Source: Limnomonas spitsbergensis (Eukaryota > Chlorophyta > Chlorophyceae > Chlamydomonadales). Taken from it: 64,000 bases of DNA. The stretch spans positions 1,984,001-2,048,000 of the forward strand of contig JAYJMM010000123.1 of the NCBI GenBank assembly GCA_037349105.1, read 5' to 3'. The notes beneath the pieces are model-generated. The model ran no database searches. It worked only from the letters and a program-made list of their open reading frames with translations, and was not told where the DNA came from. Positions 13,401 through 26,500 of the stretch are shown here, one piece after another. How positions within the stretch are numbered: position 1 is the stretch's first letter; each line of letters begins with the position of its first letter. Both the position numbers and the translations under genes were made by a program.

Positions 13401-16400
13401 CTTCCTCTGCACTGCCTGCTCTCCGCAAAGACCTTACCCACCCACCCTCTCTCCCCCATTGCAGACAGAAGACAAGGAGGCCAGCACCAGCAACAGCGCT
13501 GGCACAGCAACATCAGGCCGGCCGCGCCCGACGCAATCGGAGCCGTTTAATCTTTCGCATCCACGGCCAAAGCCACTCCCAGTAGAAGACCCGCCTCCGC
13601 CGCCCATACAGTACCGGTCCGCTCCCAAGTTCCGAGACGGGCCTACCCGGGAAGAGCTAGCAGTACAGGTACGGTAATGTAGTGCAGCCGCATCAGGGCT
13701 GATAAGCCCCGGGCGGGCCGTCACGATTTGCCCCAAGCTCTCAATTGGGGTCCCATCTAGTCAAGGGATGGGAAGGGCAGGCGGTCACTTTACCTATGTT
13801 GCTCCCCAGCTGCTGCCCGTTGTTTTATCACCTTCCTGGCATGTTCCCTCCACCCTTGCTGCTGCCCTCCAGGCAGCGAAGGAGATAAACCGCAGAGCGG
13901 GATTAGACAAGCTGGCCAAAGCCGCCGCTTTCAAGCTGGCGTGCTCGGAGCGCCCGACAAACCTAGAAAAAATTCGCGCAGAGATTGAGGAGGACATTGC
14001 GCGGGAGCTCACGTTCCAGCCGCCGCGAGCGCGAGCCATGCCGCAGCCGCCACAGGCCACTGTCAAGCTGAACACAGCGGCTATCCTGCGGGAAGATGCG
14101 TTGTACCGGTATGGGGGCTGGAGGAAAAGGATGGCGGGAGAGGGGTACCAGTAGGAGAGCGAGGGAGGAATAGGCAAGAAGATATACAGCCAGCTGTACC
14201 AGGCTGGGCGGGCAACGCTGCCTAAAGGACGGTACCCGTCATGAAGTCCAGTACCGGTAGTCTCCTTTTCTATTTTTTATAAGTCTTGACCATCTTAGAA
14301 CAGGAGGGTGGATAATTGGATATGCTGCCCTCCTCTGCCATCCCATCCCACCTCTTTGTCATGGTTTTGACCATCACATTGCTGGTGCAGGAAGAAGCAG
14401 CTCCAAGAGGCGGAGATGCTCAAGAAGTTTGAGAAGGAGCTCCGTGACGGCAGCGAGTTCAAGGAATGGCAGTCGCGGATGCTGAAGACTGATGAGGCAC
14501 ACCGGGCAGCGTCCATTGAGCGGCGGCGGCAGGAGATGTTCGAGTCACAAGATGCGGCGATACGGGCGAGGCAGCAGAAGGTGCGCGGGCAGTCCGAGGC
14601 CCTGTTGCTTCCCTCCATGCATCTTGACTTGCAATGTGATCACCTTACCAGCAGAGTTCCCCCCGTCACTCACCCAGTGGCCCAACAGCTCGATCCTACC
14701 ATCGTACAGGCTGTGGATCCCCTGTTCGGGTCATTCAGCAGGAGCCTGACCTAAAACATGCTGTGAATTCCCTGTCGGGTGTCCCATGACTCTCCTAAGA
14801 GCTAATGATGACATCCCCCCAAAGGCTTCCACATGTCTCCCCATCCTTTTTTGTTTTCCTGCAAGTCTCTGCAACCGGCCTATTTGGATCCCTTTTTTTA
14901 AAGGCTCACACCCACCCACATGTCTGCAGGTGGATGAGAACCAGTACATTGGCCGACAGCTCAAGGCTGAGGCACGTCTGATTGAGGAGGGCCTGGCTCG
15001 CGAGCGGGAAGAGTCCACGAAGCAAAATCAGGCCATGCGCGTGGCTGTCGTTGAGGGGCGGGCGAATGTGGCGCTGGCTGCTGAGAAGCTGGCTGTTGAG
15101 AAACGGGTGGCGGCAGAGGTAGGCCAGGGAGAATGGAGGGTGGGAGCGGGGACAGTGCGGGCAAGGGAGGGGGCGGGAGGCGATAGGAAGGTGGACAGAG
15201 TGGGCTGGCTAGGGGGAGGGCAGCAAGGTGAGCAGGAGACTGAAATTGGGCTAGAGCTGGGGGAAGGCAGGAAGGGGATGGAAGGCTAAGATTGGACCAG
15301 AGCTGTGGATTCTGGAGCAGACAGAGGGGATTTCAGGCAGGATACAATAGAAAGAGGCCTTGCTGGTCTCCATGTCGCAATCCAACAACCTCGTTAAGCA
15401 CTGCTGCCATCACGACCACCACACATAAGCACACAAACTCCTTACGTATGCTCGCAACAATGTTTTCCCTCCCCGCGCCTGTGTGAATTGCAGGGTGAGC
15501 GTCAGAGGCAGGAGCAGGACGCAAAGCTGCTGGCTGAGCAGGAGATCCGGGACCTGGCAGAGAAGCGGGACATCATCATGCAGCTACGGGCGCTGGAGAG
15601 AGTACCGCGGCAGCGGATCAAAGAGTTTGACCCGACGCAGGTAGGCATGCCCTACTTGCACCCTGTTCACCGTTGTTGCTCCTGAGATGTTGCACTGGGC
15701 ATCTGTTGTTGCAACTGACTTGTTGCGGACCTGTGCTGTTGCTTCTAGTACATTGCACTGGCAAATCGCTGTATCGTCATGCCGCTTCTGTTGACAGTAC
15801 TCTGCGCTGCACTGTTGTTGTAATTATACATTTACGGACCTCTTTTGTTGAAAGATTGCGCTGACCTGTCATTGAATCGTGTCGCTGTTGCTGGGTTTTT
15901 TTGCAGACGCCAGACCACGGGCTGTTGGAAACTATGAGCGTGATGGAGCTGAGGGAGCGCCTGGGTGTTGCGAAGCGGCGGCGGCAGGAGGAGGTGCGAG
16001 GTGCCTGCATGCCGCATGCATTGTGTATTTTGTTTGTTACCGGTGATCTAGGAAAGCATGACATCTGATGCATGGGACGAGTTTACACAAACAGCTTGGA
16101 GCACTAGGTACCTCTCATACCTAGAAATAGTGAACAAGATAAACACCGGTACATGCAGATGCAGGGACGCTTTCCTCAAAGCTATTTTCCCTCCTTCCCT
16201 CACTCACGCCCCTCTCCCTGCTTCCCACTTTCAGGAGGATAGACAGCGGTGCATGATTCTGCAGCAGAAGCAAGAGAGGGATGCAGAGCTGCAGAACAAG
16301 GTGGCAAACATCCAGCGAGTGCGCAAGGTTGCAGCGGTGCAGGTAGGGTAAAACAACAGGGATTGGGCAGGCAAAGGATTTATAAATCCTATTGTGGGCT

Positions 16401-16980
16401 ATTTACCTCACCCACCCCCTTCATTCGCTCTCTAAGCTTGCTCTTCGCTTTTCTTGCTGGAATCCTTGGTAGTGGGAAGGAGGGACCATATCTGACAGGC
16501 AGAATGGCACTACCTGCCACAGCTTCATTACCTGCCAAAGCCTGGACATCTGCATTGTGTTTTAGCTTTAAGTTACCCCTTAGCTTCCTTATAATCCATG
16601 GCTGGGACAAAGCCATGCTCCTAGTGCCCTGGTGCTGTGTGCAAAGTAAAAGTCCCAATGCTGACCTCGTGCTACCTGCCTGCCTGCCTCTGCCTGTCAG
16701 CCTGTCTCCTCATCCTGAACACCCTGAATACTCTTAGGGCCAGCTGCGCCGTGTTGCGCGCGTGACGAGTGCCGAGGATACATTGGCGACTGGTGCGCTA
16801 CGCCACGAGGACGACGTGCTGATGCTTCACAGCAAGCTTGAGGCCAAGCGCGCATCTGCGTCCGTTAACAGGCAGCGGCTAGTGTCGGAAGAGAAGAAGA
16901 TCAAGTTTGAGCAGATGCAACAGGTGCGTGCAGCTGCCTGCCTACCTGCCTGCATGCCTGCATGCCTGCCTGCCTGCCTA

Positions 16981-17020
<40 letters not shown>

Positions 17021-17064
17021 CCCACCTACCTGCCTGCCTGCCTGCCTACCTACCTGCCTGCCTA

Positions 17065-17095
<31 letters not shown>

Positions 17096-18134
17096 ACCTG
17101 CCTGCCTGCCTACCTGCCTGCCTACCTGCCTGCCTACCTGCCTACCTGCCTACCTACCTGCCTGCCTGCCTGCCTGCCTGCCTACGTGCCTGCCTGCCTG
17201 CCTGCCTTCCTGCCTGCCTGCCTGCCTGCATGCCTACCTGCCTGCATGCCTGTCTGCCTGCATGTCTACCTACCTACCTGCCTGCCTACCTGCCTGCCTG
17301 CCTGCCTGCCTGCCTACCTACCTGCCTGCCTGCCTGCCTGCCTGCTATTTGAGGATCTCTGGGAAGAGGGGTGGAAAGGCCATGGCGGGTCGAGTTATGC
17401 ATCCTCTTATGCTTTCATATTTGTAGCTGCTGTTTCAAAAAACGATTTTGAGGTAGGGGGCGTCCTTGGCTGGGGCTGGTTGTGGCTACGTATGGTTGCT
17501 ACCAAAAAAATCTGCACCCTGTGGTATACCCTATGACCCCAGTCCTATAACTGATGCCGAACACCCCACGTCATTTCAACTGTACCCTGCATTGCTTCCC
17601 CTCAGGCGGCTGGTGCCGCCGCCGTTGAGGAGAACAAGTTCCGTGAGCTCCGCAGCGGCGCCCAGCGCGAGCTTGTTGAACGGCAGACCTCCAAGCTGGC
17701 CACTGCGACGCAGTATGAGGGAACCAAGGCCAAGGCGCAGGGCGTGCGCATGCGGAACGTGAAGCAGGAGGCAAAGGGAAAGCAAAATTTCCTCGCGGCG
17801 TACGACGAGAAGCTTGCACAGCTCACGCAGCGGGCACAGCAGGTGTGTGGCTTGGGTCATCTATCTAGAAGGTTCAGGAGCCCCTGCGCATGCCAGCTTC
17901 CGTACGATTCTCTCCTTCAGCCTGAAATGTATAGCCTGAAATCTGAACCCTGAACCCTGCTCCCAGGAGCGTGAGACGGACCTGACCAAGGCAAGAGCGT
18001 TGGCCTCCACAGTGTGCGGCTTTGAGGCAGACCAGCGGGCGCGGCGCGTTGCGGACCAGTCGTCGCGGCTACAAGCCCAGAACTCGACAATGCAGGCTAA
18101 GCTTCAGGCGCTGGCATCCGGGATGGATCTATGA
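10467..18134 (+). CDS. CFAP99: Cilia- and flagella-associated protein 99-like
   Basis: Predicted axonemal/ciliary protein of about 794 residues. Exons: 10467-10789, 11401-11493, 12321-12438, 13057-13155, 13465-13668, 13873-14108, 14391-14580, 14930-15118, 15494-15640, 15907-15993, 16235-16342, 16738-16923, 17606-17842, 17967-18134. Every junction is GT-AG and in phase. After a Ser/Arg-rich start, residues about 35-200 form a helical N-terminal domain ([17 protein letters not shown], then [12 protein letters not shown]). A Pro-rich linker [12 protein letters not shown] follows, which I associate with CFAP99. The rest is long Arg/Glu/Gln/Ala-rich coiled coil with repeated E-R-x-R-Q-E-type segments. 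The assignment rests on recalled family similarity and domain order. Any other long ciliary coiled-coil protein is the alternative. Presence of this gene implies a flagellated life stage. Confidence 0.8.
16930..17345 (+). repeat. CCTG/CCTA tetranucleotide array in a CFAP99 intron
   Basis: About 415 bp of (tgcc)n with frequent 'tacc' and rare 'catg' variants, starting just after the donor at 16924. Because the unit contains no stop, all three sense frames stay open through it (P-A-C-L-type peptides). These open frames are not genes. Confidence 0.95.
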
Positions 18135-18382
18135 GAAGGGGGAGTGTGGAGAGCTGGCGGACAATTTCGGCTCATCACACAGAAGGGGTAGTAGCCTAGT
18201 ATGTAGCTGCAAATCACTGGGAGAGGGAAAGAATTTGTTTTTTTCAGGATCCAGCCGTGGAAGGATATGCCAGTAGTAATAGATAAGCAGATCCTGGTGG
18301 ATCTAGGCGGATCTTGTCATGCGTCAGAGGGTGACCCTAGCGATGCCTTGAGACAGGCACGGCATGCAAGATTTGCATGACA

Positions 18383-18393
18383 TGTAACTGTAA
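18383..18393 (+). terminator. Poly(A) signal of the CFAP99-like gene
   Basis: Two TGTAA motifs (18383-18387 and 18389-18393) lie about 250 nt after the stop. TGTAA is the usual poly(A) signal in chlorophyte algae. The remaining stretch to 19105 shows nothing else I can support. Confidence 0.6.
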
Positions 18394-19105
18394 GAGATAA
18401 GGCGTGACCTCGTGGCGCAATCATAAGGCATGCGGTATGTGATTTGTCTATTGCAGGCACCCACTGAGACCAAGTGCAAGCCAAACAAAGTTTTCAAGCA
18501 TTATCGCACTTATGATGACCTAAGCCGTCGTCTTTGTTTAACTGTTTTTGAATGGATTTGTCTTTGTCCGTTTTGTGATGTCGGTTGGAGAAAATATGTG
18601 ATACGGTATTTGGACTGAACATTGCTAAGGTCTGTGCCATAAAACAGATACACAGAATATAACAGATGAATGAGTGTGTCCCATGTGTTTTGCGCTTTAT
18701 ACCCCTTGCGCTTTTTACCTCTCCCCCTGGTGCACCCAATGGGGCTTCAGATCTCACCAGAAGCCAGAGCGCTATGTCCCCTCAGCAGGTATAGGGATGT
18801 CATGCATTTACGAGCTCAAGTTCATGCATTCCATTGAAATCGTGAAGTAAGATCCTGCTTTACAGCAGGGGCTTCACAAATCCACTAACACGTGCATGTG
18901 CCCCATACTTCAAATCCACACCTGAATCATACCTGGCCGACACGGCAACAACGCTGCCGAAACCTAACCAGCCATGCTGCATAGAAATTAACGGATATAT
19001 TTCACCGCATGATTTCACTGAAGGGATCTCTTGAAACATTTGGGACATCAGCTGATACGTAGAGTCTATAACCTATGTACATACAGAAGTAGACCTGCAG
19101 CAGCG

Positions 19106-21550
19106 ATGGGTGACAAACAAGCCTACTTCCCAAGGGTCGCAGCGGCTGCCTTTTCTTCAGGTTTCGCAGCTGCAGTCGTGAATCCACTTGATGTTCTAAA
19201 GACCCGAATGCAAGTTCAAGCTGTCGCCCCATCTTCGAATGCTGTACACTTTTGCGTGGACACGATGTAAGCAATTTCGATACAGGCACATGGCCTGTGC
19301 ACGTGACCGATTTATCTTCGCCATTCTAATAGCCAGCCTCAACTGTTTCTACCAGGAGCTTACCCCTTCGCGAAATTGCTTGGGGCCCCAGCTGGCCGCT
19401 CGTCTGTTCGCGGGTCCCTTCTTGCGCTCACCGCTCCCCATCGCTGTCTTCGCTTGCGTCCCCCCCGGGATGGTCCCCCGCCACCCATACCTTCCCGCTC
19501 AGCAGAAACAGGCCCAACATGCTAACGACCCTCAATGCCATTGTCCGAATGGTGAGGATATCTTTAACGATGGCAGCCACGACTTCGCGTGTGCGTTTGG
19601 AAGAACGTCACGGTGAAGTACTGGTACTGCAGTCTTCCTTGATTGTTGCACAACCCCACCGTAGTGACCAAAGTTGTTGTGCAAAGCCTCCTCCTTTCCT
19701 CTCACAGGAAGGCGTTGGGGCTCTATGGAAAGGCCTGAGCACGTCTATGCTCGTCAGCATACCCCTGGTGAGGATCAGGGTTGTCTTTAACCGTGCATCA
19801 GACCACCTGACTACCTGAGGGGCTGCTTAACAGCTTTAGACAGGCGAATTGGATGAATGGGGGACCAAACTGTAAAAGCCTTACAGCCGATGGACCAAGC
19901 AAAAGGGCATACTGCACAAGGACAGTCGACAATAATCTGGACAAAACTGAAATTTACCGTATCTGTCGTGTGGTAGTGCATCAATACAAAACTGCAGGGA
20001 GATGCGTAATGTAAGCCCCACCCAAAGCACTTGAAATGAAAGCACACGAAACGAACTGCATGTACACCCATGCTGGAATTCTTCTGGTGAATGATTTGCG
20101 CATGCTTTCATCGCTTATAATACACTCACACATACTTCAAAAGCTAGTGCCCATAGCCTGAGTGCCTGACCACTGGAGATCGTGGTCAGGAACATGGCGC
20201 CATGGCCCCAAGCCCCGGAATGAGGGACTGAGTGCCTATGTTGATACCATGGGATGGCACTGTCCTGTGCCCTGGCCCAGAGCCAGACCCCGCTACTGCT
20301 GAAAACGTTGCATGCGTGTATAAACTTGGTCAGTAGGAAGGCTAGCATGTAGACAAACTGCAACAGGTTTGATCAGAAACTATGATACTTTGTCAACACC
20401 CATCACCATGGTATGTTTTGTGTATGTGCTCATTAAAATTTTCTGCTGGCCAGGTACCTGTCCTGATGCGCAACAGAGGTCGCACTACAGCACCAGTATA
20501 TGAATTTCAGTGCAAACGTACCGCTCACAGTTTCCACCCCTCCCTCTTAATCACACGCACTTCTTTCCGCCCGTCTTACTCATAAGTGTTTCCTCCCTTC
20601 CTGACCTCCCCAAGGTTGGCATTTACATGCCTATGTATGACAACTTGCACGCCGAGCTGAGAGGTGACTTGGGGGTATACGCGCCATCAGTCGCAGGGAT
20701 GGCAGCCCGCGCGATTGCTGTCATTGCAACGGCGCCGCTTGAGCTGCTGCGCACAAGGCAGCAGGCCACGCCCGCAGTGGCGGCTCGGCCAAGCACGTCC
20801 CTGCTGCCAGTGGTGGCCACATCCCCGCAATCGGCAGCCAGGCCTGCTATCCTGCAGGGCGCCCCCACAGGCAGTGACTCCAGAGAGCGGGGCTCTGTGG
20901 CTGCTTCACAGTCCCGTCTCGGAGCCTCACTCTCCCAGGTCCGATGCATGTGGACGGGTGTGGGGGCCACCCTAGCCCGTGACGTGCCCTTTACTGCCCT
21001 CTACTGGTGCGCGGTGGAGTGCGTCCGAGGCCACCTCCTATCACCCAGCTTAAGGGGAGGCACAGCAGCCTCTACAGTCTCCAAAGGGCAAGGGCACAGC
21101 GCAAGGCCCGCCCATGCCGCCGCCCCTGCAAGCAGCCCGCCAGACAGCATCAGTTTGGATGGCCCGTCGCCATCGCGCGTGCTGTGTGTCAACTTGGCTG
21201 CCGGCGGTGTGTCTGGGGGTCTGGCGGCGATGGCTACGACACCTTTTGACGTGGTGAAGACCCGGTTGCAGACCATGGCAAGGCATGAGGCGCATACAGT
21301 GGTGGACGTCCTGAATCGCACAGGTTCCATGCCTGGGCCAACCGGGTGTGGCAGGCCAGCTGCTGCTGCTGCATTCGCTTACAAGGCAAAACCACAGGCG
21401 CCGACGAGCACGCTGGGTATGCTGAGAAGCATCTGGCTGGCAGAGGGTGTCCGCGGCCTGTTCTCAGGCGTGGGGCCACGGGCAGCAAGGGCAGCTCCCG
21501 CCTGCGCCATTGTGATAGCGTCGTACGAGGTCTTGAAGACTGCAATGTGA
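19106..21550 (+). CDS. Mitochondrial carrier family protein (SLC25)
   Basis: Inner-membrane solute carrier of about 450 residues. Exons: 19106-19266, 19356-19551, 19708-19767, 20615-21550. All three family signatures P-x-[DE]-x-x-[KR] are present: NPLDVLKTR near residue 30, APLELLRTR near 185, and TPFDVVKTR near 355. Each repeat has partner helix signals such as EGVGALWKGLSTSM and EGVRGLFSGVGPRAARA. The donor at 19267 (gtaagc) joins AT to G in phase. The layout, with long Ser/Ala-rich loops between repeats, resembles the Mtm1/SLC25A39-SLC25A40 group, but the substrate cannot be told. Exon 2 encodes an unusual low-complexity stretch rich in Ser, Pro and Arg, which is a loop or a weakly supported part of the model. 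Confidence 0.88.
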
Positions 21551-23515
21551 GGGGGGCAGCGTTTTTGTTTAACCTTTTGAGCAGGTGCAGGGCCCTGTTG
21601 AGGGCTGCCGGTCTAGTGCCAGTAGGGCAGGGTTGACCTCGCGCTTGTGAGAAGTCATGTTTCAGCTTTCTCTTATAGTTTTTTTCCTCTTCACTCCTCT
21701 TCTCGCTATTTGCGGCGTTTGTTATCGGGGGTTTTCCATCTAGTGGGCCTCTCCTTGAGTATCCTGAGTATCAAAGGAAGGAACAGGAGGAAAGCTTCAG
21801 GAGAGGATTATAGTGCGAGCTTACTGCACATTTTCCCTTACAGAGGGCTGCTGGACAGCCACTACCTTGACTAATTGGAGCTAAGCCATGAGTCCATAAC
21901 TGATATACGGCTGGTGTCCCTTGCATCCGAGTGTGAGGCACTTCAAACGCAGGCAGGAACATAGCTGGTCATACCTTGCCTATAAAGGCCACTGGAAACG
22001 CCCTGTGGCGCCTAGTGTGGGTGTGATTGGAAATAGCACACATGTGACTCTGGCCATGTGTATAACAGTGCCTTATTTGTACTGGGTGTATTGTTGTTAC
22101 CATAGCATAGTGTCTGTGCCGTATGGACTTGTACATTGCATTTTGTCCAGAACGTCCACCTTGCTTTGTGGCCTTGTATAAATCTGACAGAACGTGTATA
22201 CAAATAAGTTTGACTGACTTCTTCTGAACCCTCATTTACACCAGCATTGACAAACATGTTCACATGCCAGTGCATTGCGAACCGGTGTATTTTTGTGTGC
22301 AGGCCAGGCCTGAAGCTGTGATTGCGGTGCCACAAACCACACACCGTTGAAGGTTAAACTCTTGTGCAGGCTTGTTCCCCGAGCCTAATATCTTCTCTAG
22401 TTACTGTCTTGCGCTTTTAGCGACGACCCAAGCGTGTGTGCCTGACTAATGCCTGCTAGATTTCACACAGAGGCTTTAGACCGCGTGATGACTGTTAGAC
22501 TAGTTCATTTATTTTCTGTTCCCTCATGTGTGTATTTAACCGTTATATAGCCCATGCGGTGGTTGCAATGTTTTTTCTTGCATGGGACCCTGGCACAGTT
22601 GTATAGTTGGCACCTGACACCTGAAGGCCGTAATCCGTATTTCCTTTTCGTTGCACGTCCCAAGCCTGGTCCCAAGTGAACTCAAACATGCGAGTGTTTC
22701 TGCCCTGTCCCAAGTGAACTCAAACATGCGAGTGTTTCTGCCCTGTCCCAAGTGAACTCAAGCATGCGAATGTCTCTGCCCTGTCCCAAGTGAACTCAGA
22801 CATGCGAGTGTTTCTGCCCTGTCCCAAGGACTTGAATCACATTTCCGCAGCCTCATTGCAGAATCTCTCCGTTGCCCTTCATTTTCCTCTTCCCCTTATC
22901 TTCGTACCTAGAAAGAGTGCAGACCCTGCGGGACGCCCCTACAATTACCATTTGAGCAACATGCAGATCCTCACGGACCAAGGTCGTTTCCACTGGAGTC
23001 TAGGGAGCATTAACAGCAAGATATTTTTCTGTGTGGAAGATAAAAAAATATCCTACACCTTCCGGATAAAGTGTGTCCAAATCATGCAACTTGAAGTACA
23101 CGAACAATCATTGACGGCAAAACTTATAAGTGAATGCAAAAGTTTCACTGCATTTCCAAGCCTGTACCCTGAGGCAGTAAAACAAGGCCTAAAGCCATAT
23201 TGATTTTTAGCGACGTCAGATTGCAACAGGGGCATGCAAGGTGCCTGGGAATTTCCAGGGTCTATATTTTTGTATCAGCATCCACCCGTTCACCTATGGG
23301 CCTAGCAGTAGAGGAGTTGAGGACTGGACAGTGCATCAGTCTCCTAGCAGTCTCCTCTCACGAGCATTTCAGTCACACCAGTCACCTCTCATTTGCCTCT
23401 AAATCAATTCAGCCACCTCTCAGCTACCTCTCAGCCACCTCTCACTTGCACCTCACTTGCATCTCAGCCACCTCTCACTTGCCTCTCAGTTGCCACTCAG
23501 TCACTTAATTGCCTC
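21551..23515. other. Intergenic region with short tandem repeats
   Basis: Between the carrier's stop and the first dehydrogenase's stop. It contains the 38-bp array listed separately and a C/T-rich stretch at 23390-23515. An open frame of 137 codons at 22790-23203 has no splice or family support, so I do not call it. Confidence 0.5.
22670..22827. repeat. 38-bp tandem repeat, about 4 copies
   Basis: The unit begins tcccaagtgaactcaaacat and continues with gcgagtgtttctgccctg. Copies start at 22670, 22708, 22746 and 22784 with one or two changes each. Intergenic, no visible function. Confidence 0.9.
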
Positions 23516-26500
23516 TCAATAGCCTCTCTTCTTGTCACACACGTTGAGTAACGGCTCGCCAGAGAGGAACCTGCAGGCATGTGTTGAAGTATTCGGCTAT
23601 CCAGTTGTTGAGTTAGGATAAAGGTTTTGAGCCAGCAGGCAAGTGAATGGATTGAGGGTGCTTTCGCCTCATATTGTTTAGCCGACTGTTTGCATAACAT
23701 GTGCGGACACAGCTCTGTGCGCCTCTTAAGGCACCAGGGGCGGGCCATCAATCGTTGCCGTGCCTTAAGTCTGAAGATAAGCATATAAGCATGCAACACA
23801 AGCGTATCCTTCTAAACCAGGTACTCCTTCTAAACCAGGTACTCCTTCTAAACCAGGTACTCCTTCTAAACCAGGTACTAACCCGCGCTCTCGAGCAGAC
23901 AAGACATTGCTCGAGTAGCATATGCAAACTTTATATTTGACCATGGAGTGCTATCTGTGAGGGGTCGCAAATAACACTAAACAGTCAGATATAAAACCAA
24001 GTTTGCATGCACGTGTCATCACAGCCATGCACGCACCAGGGCTCGCTCAGATTCCCAGCTGCAGCTGCTTGGTAGCGCACTGCTCAATGAGCCCATGCAT
24101 GGGGGCATGGTAGCACCACTAGCCCCCCATTACACGGCCTCCGCTGGACCCCGATAAACCCGCAGCAGCAACAGCATACAGATGCACAGAATACAGATGC
24201 CACATTTCGTCTCACCTCTTGATGTTGGTGACAAAGAAATCAATCGATTCGACCTGGAACTCCTTGGTTTTATCCGCGCAGTGCGGGGTCATCAGCACGT
24301 TATCCAGCTCCCACAGGGGGCTTGATGAGGGCAGCGGCTCCTCTTCAAACACGTCCAGACCAGCGCCTCGGATGCGACCAGCGGAGAGAGCTGCGGGCAC
24401 ACACAGTTACAGTCACACGCAAATCAGGGGGGGGAACTGGGTTTTAGAACCTTCCTCAACCCATCACTATCGGGCCTGGCTGGATGGGGGATGGAAGCAC
24501 CTCCACACCTGAAACATCCTCTTATGCTGTGGCGCTGGACGGACAACGCAGCACAGCAGAAGCAAAATCCGGAAGTTCAAATGCAAATGTGTAACTATTG
24601 CAAGGCGCCTATGAGGATGCCCCTGAGACCATTTGAGCTTCTGATTTTCTTGCCATTCCTGCCAGCACTGCCTAACTTTATGAAAAAAGGCTTTGGGGTG
24701 TATGCGTAGACAAGGGGTAAAAACAGCACCGGCAGCAGTATCAGCAATGGACCACCTTTCAGCAGCAGGAGCAGCAAAAGCAGTGCCAGAAACACTGTGA
24801 CCTTGCCGCCCCCCTGCAGCTCAAACACTGAGCATGTACTTCCCCTCAGCCTCTCACATCCACTTTGTCCCCCCTGTCGCCCACCTGCAATGAGTGCCTT
24901 CTCATCTATGCACTTGCCACGCCCGACGTTGACCAGCACCGCGTTGGGCTTCATTGCGGCGATGGCCGCTGCCGACACAATGTGATGTGTGGCAGGTGTG
25001 TAGGGTGTCGCCACAATTACGTAATCGCACAAGGCCATGAGCTGATCTATCTCCGAAGGGGCGTAGATCCGTTCCTGCGGATCCAAGATTCAAGGTACAA
25101 CGCATATGTAAAATTTGTCTGAGATAACCTTTAGATCCGATCTTGCAGATCCAAAATTCAATGTCTGTCTCACACGTGAGATCCACGCTACATAAGCTTC
25201 ACATCTGATCCTGCAGATCCAAGATTCAATGTCTGTCTCACACGTGAGATCCACGCTACATAAGCTTCACATCTGATCCTGCAGATCCAAGATTTAATGT
25301 CTGTCTCACATGTGAGATCCACCCTATACGAGCTTCACATCCAATCCTGCGGATCCAAAATTCAAGGTCCGCCCCACATATTGATACAATCCTATATAAG
25401 CAATAGATCTGATGGATCCAGTCAGATCCATCAGATCTATTAGTGTGGTGGGGCTCAATCAGCATTTCGAAGTGGGGAGGTTAAGACCCTCTCGCACATC
25501 TGACCCCATGGGTGCTTGCCTAAACAACGGGAGAGGGTCACCTGTCCCTACAGGGCTACATCATGATCTCACAACAAACGTGGCCTCCTCCTGGCTCCTC
25601 TCTGTCTTGCGCCTCAGACCCAACACTTTCATCTGGTACGTCTTGGCCAGGCGGCCACAAGCCTGCCCGATGTCACCAAACCTACAATCAGCACCAAAGG
25701 AGACGGGCAGCAACAGGTATCAGGGGTCGGCAGTTTGGATCGTATAGAAGCCGGTGCGGCAAGGGGCAAATTTTGCCTGTCTCAGCTGAGTTATCTTGGC
25801 AGGCAGCTGAGGGCCGAGCAGAGGACGTTGGGGCGCGCTGGAGCCCTGAGCGATTTTCAGGTTTCTCCCGCAAAGTGCGAGCATCAGCTTTGAATGATCA
25901 CAAATAAGGGTACAATACTCCCATCCCTTCAGAGAGAGGACCCCAAAACATCCCCCTACTCAGCGCTCAATCAGCGTAACCTACCCGACCTGAATCCATG
26001 AACACCAAAGCCTGAACATGCACCCATACCCCATGCGGATCCCACTGGACCCACCCTTTTACCGGCCCTACACAGAGTTCGGATAACATGAGATGAACAG
26101 ACCCTACCTGGCCCTGATGTCAAACCCTTAGCCCACCGCCCCAAGCAGAACCCACCCAATCACACCCATGACTTTCCCTCGAAGCTCCTCAACCTACGGC
26201 AAGGGTGGCATTTGGTGAGTATTCTTCATAGATGCTGCAGAGCAAATGTAACATCAAACGCATTAAACACACACTCTAAAATATGCATCCTCGGATAAGG
26301 ATACACTCAAAACGCATGAGGCAGGGGGGGGAGCTGGCAAGAGAGGCAGCAGGGAATTCTGCTTGAGTCCGGGATCTGCCTGACCTCTGAGACACAGGTC
26401 CTATGCCCAAGAAGGTGGCTAAGGCATGCCCAAAATGGTGGCTTAGGCATGCAGTACTGTCCTGTGCAGCTAGCTACAGACAGACAGGCAGCCGACATCC

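Noticed and set aside
16762..17536. Long Cys/Leu/Pro/Ala open frames
   Set aside because: Translation of the CCTG array; only 16762-16923 overlaps true CFAP99 exon 12.
22670..22827. CRISPR-like array
   Set aside because: Head-to-tail 38-bp units without spacers, in a eukaryotic genome.
22790..23203. 137-codon plus frame as a gene
   Set aside because: Starts inside the 38-bp repeat, no recognisable domain, no splice or poly(A) context.
24212..24214. TGA after N-I-K-R as the stop of dehydrogenase copy 1
   Set aside because: It overlaps a good donor (AG/gtgaga). A downstream 55-bp exon in both paralogues gives the family-typical ending N-V-C-D-K-K-R-G-Y in phase.
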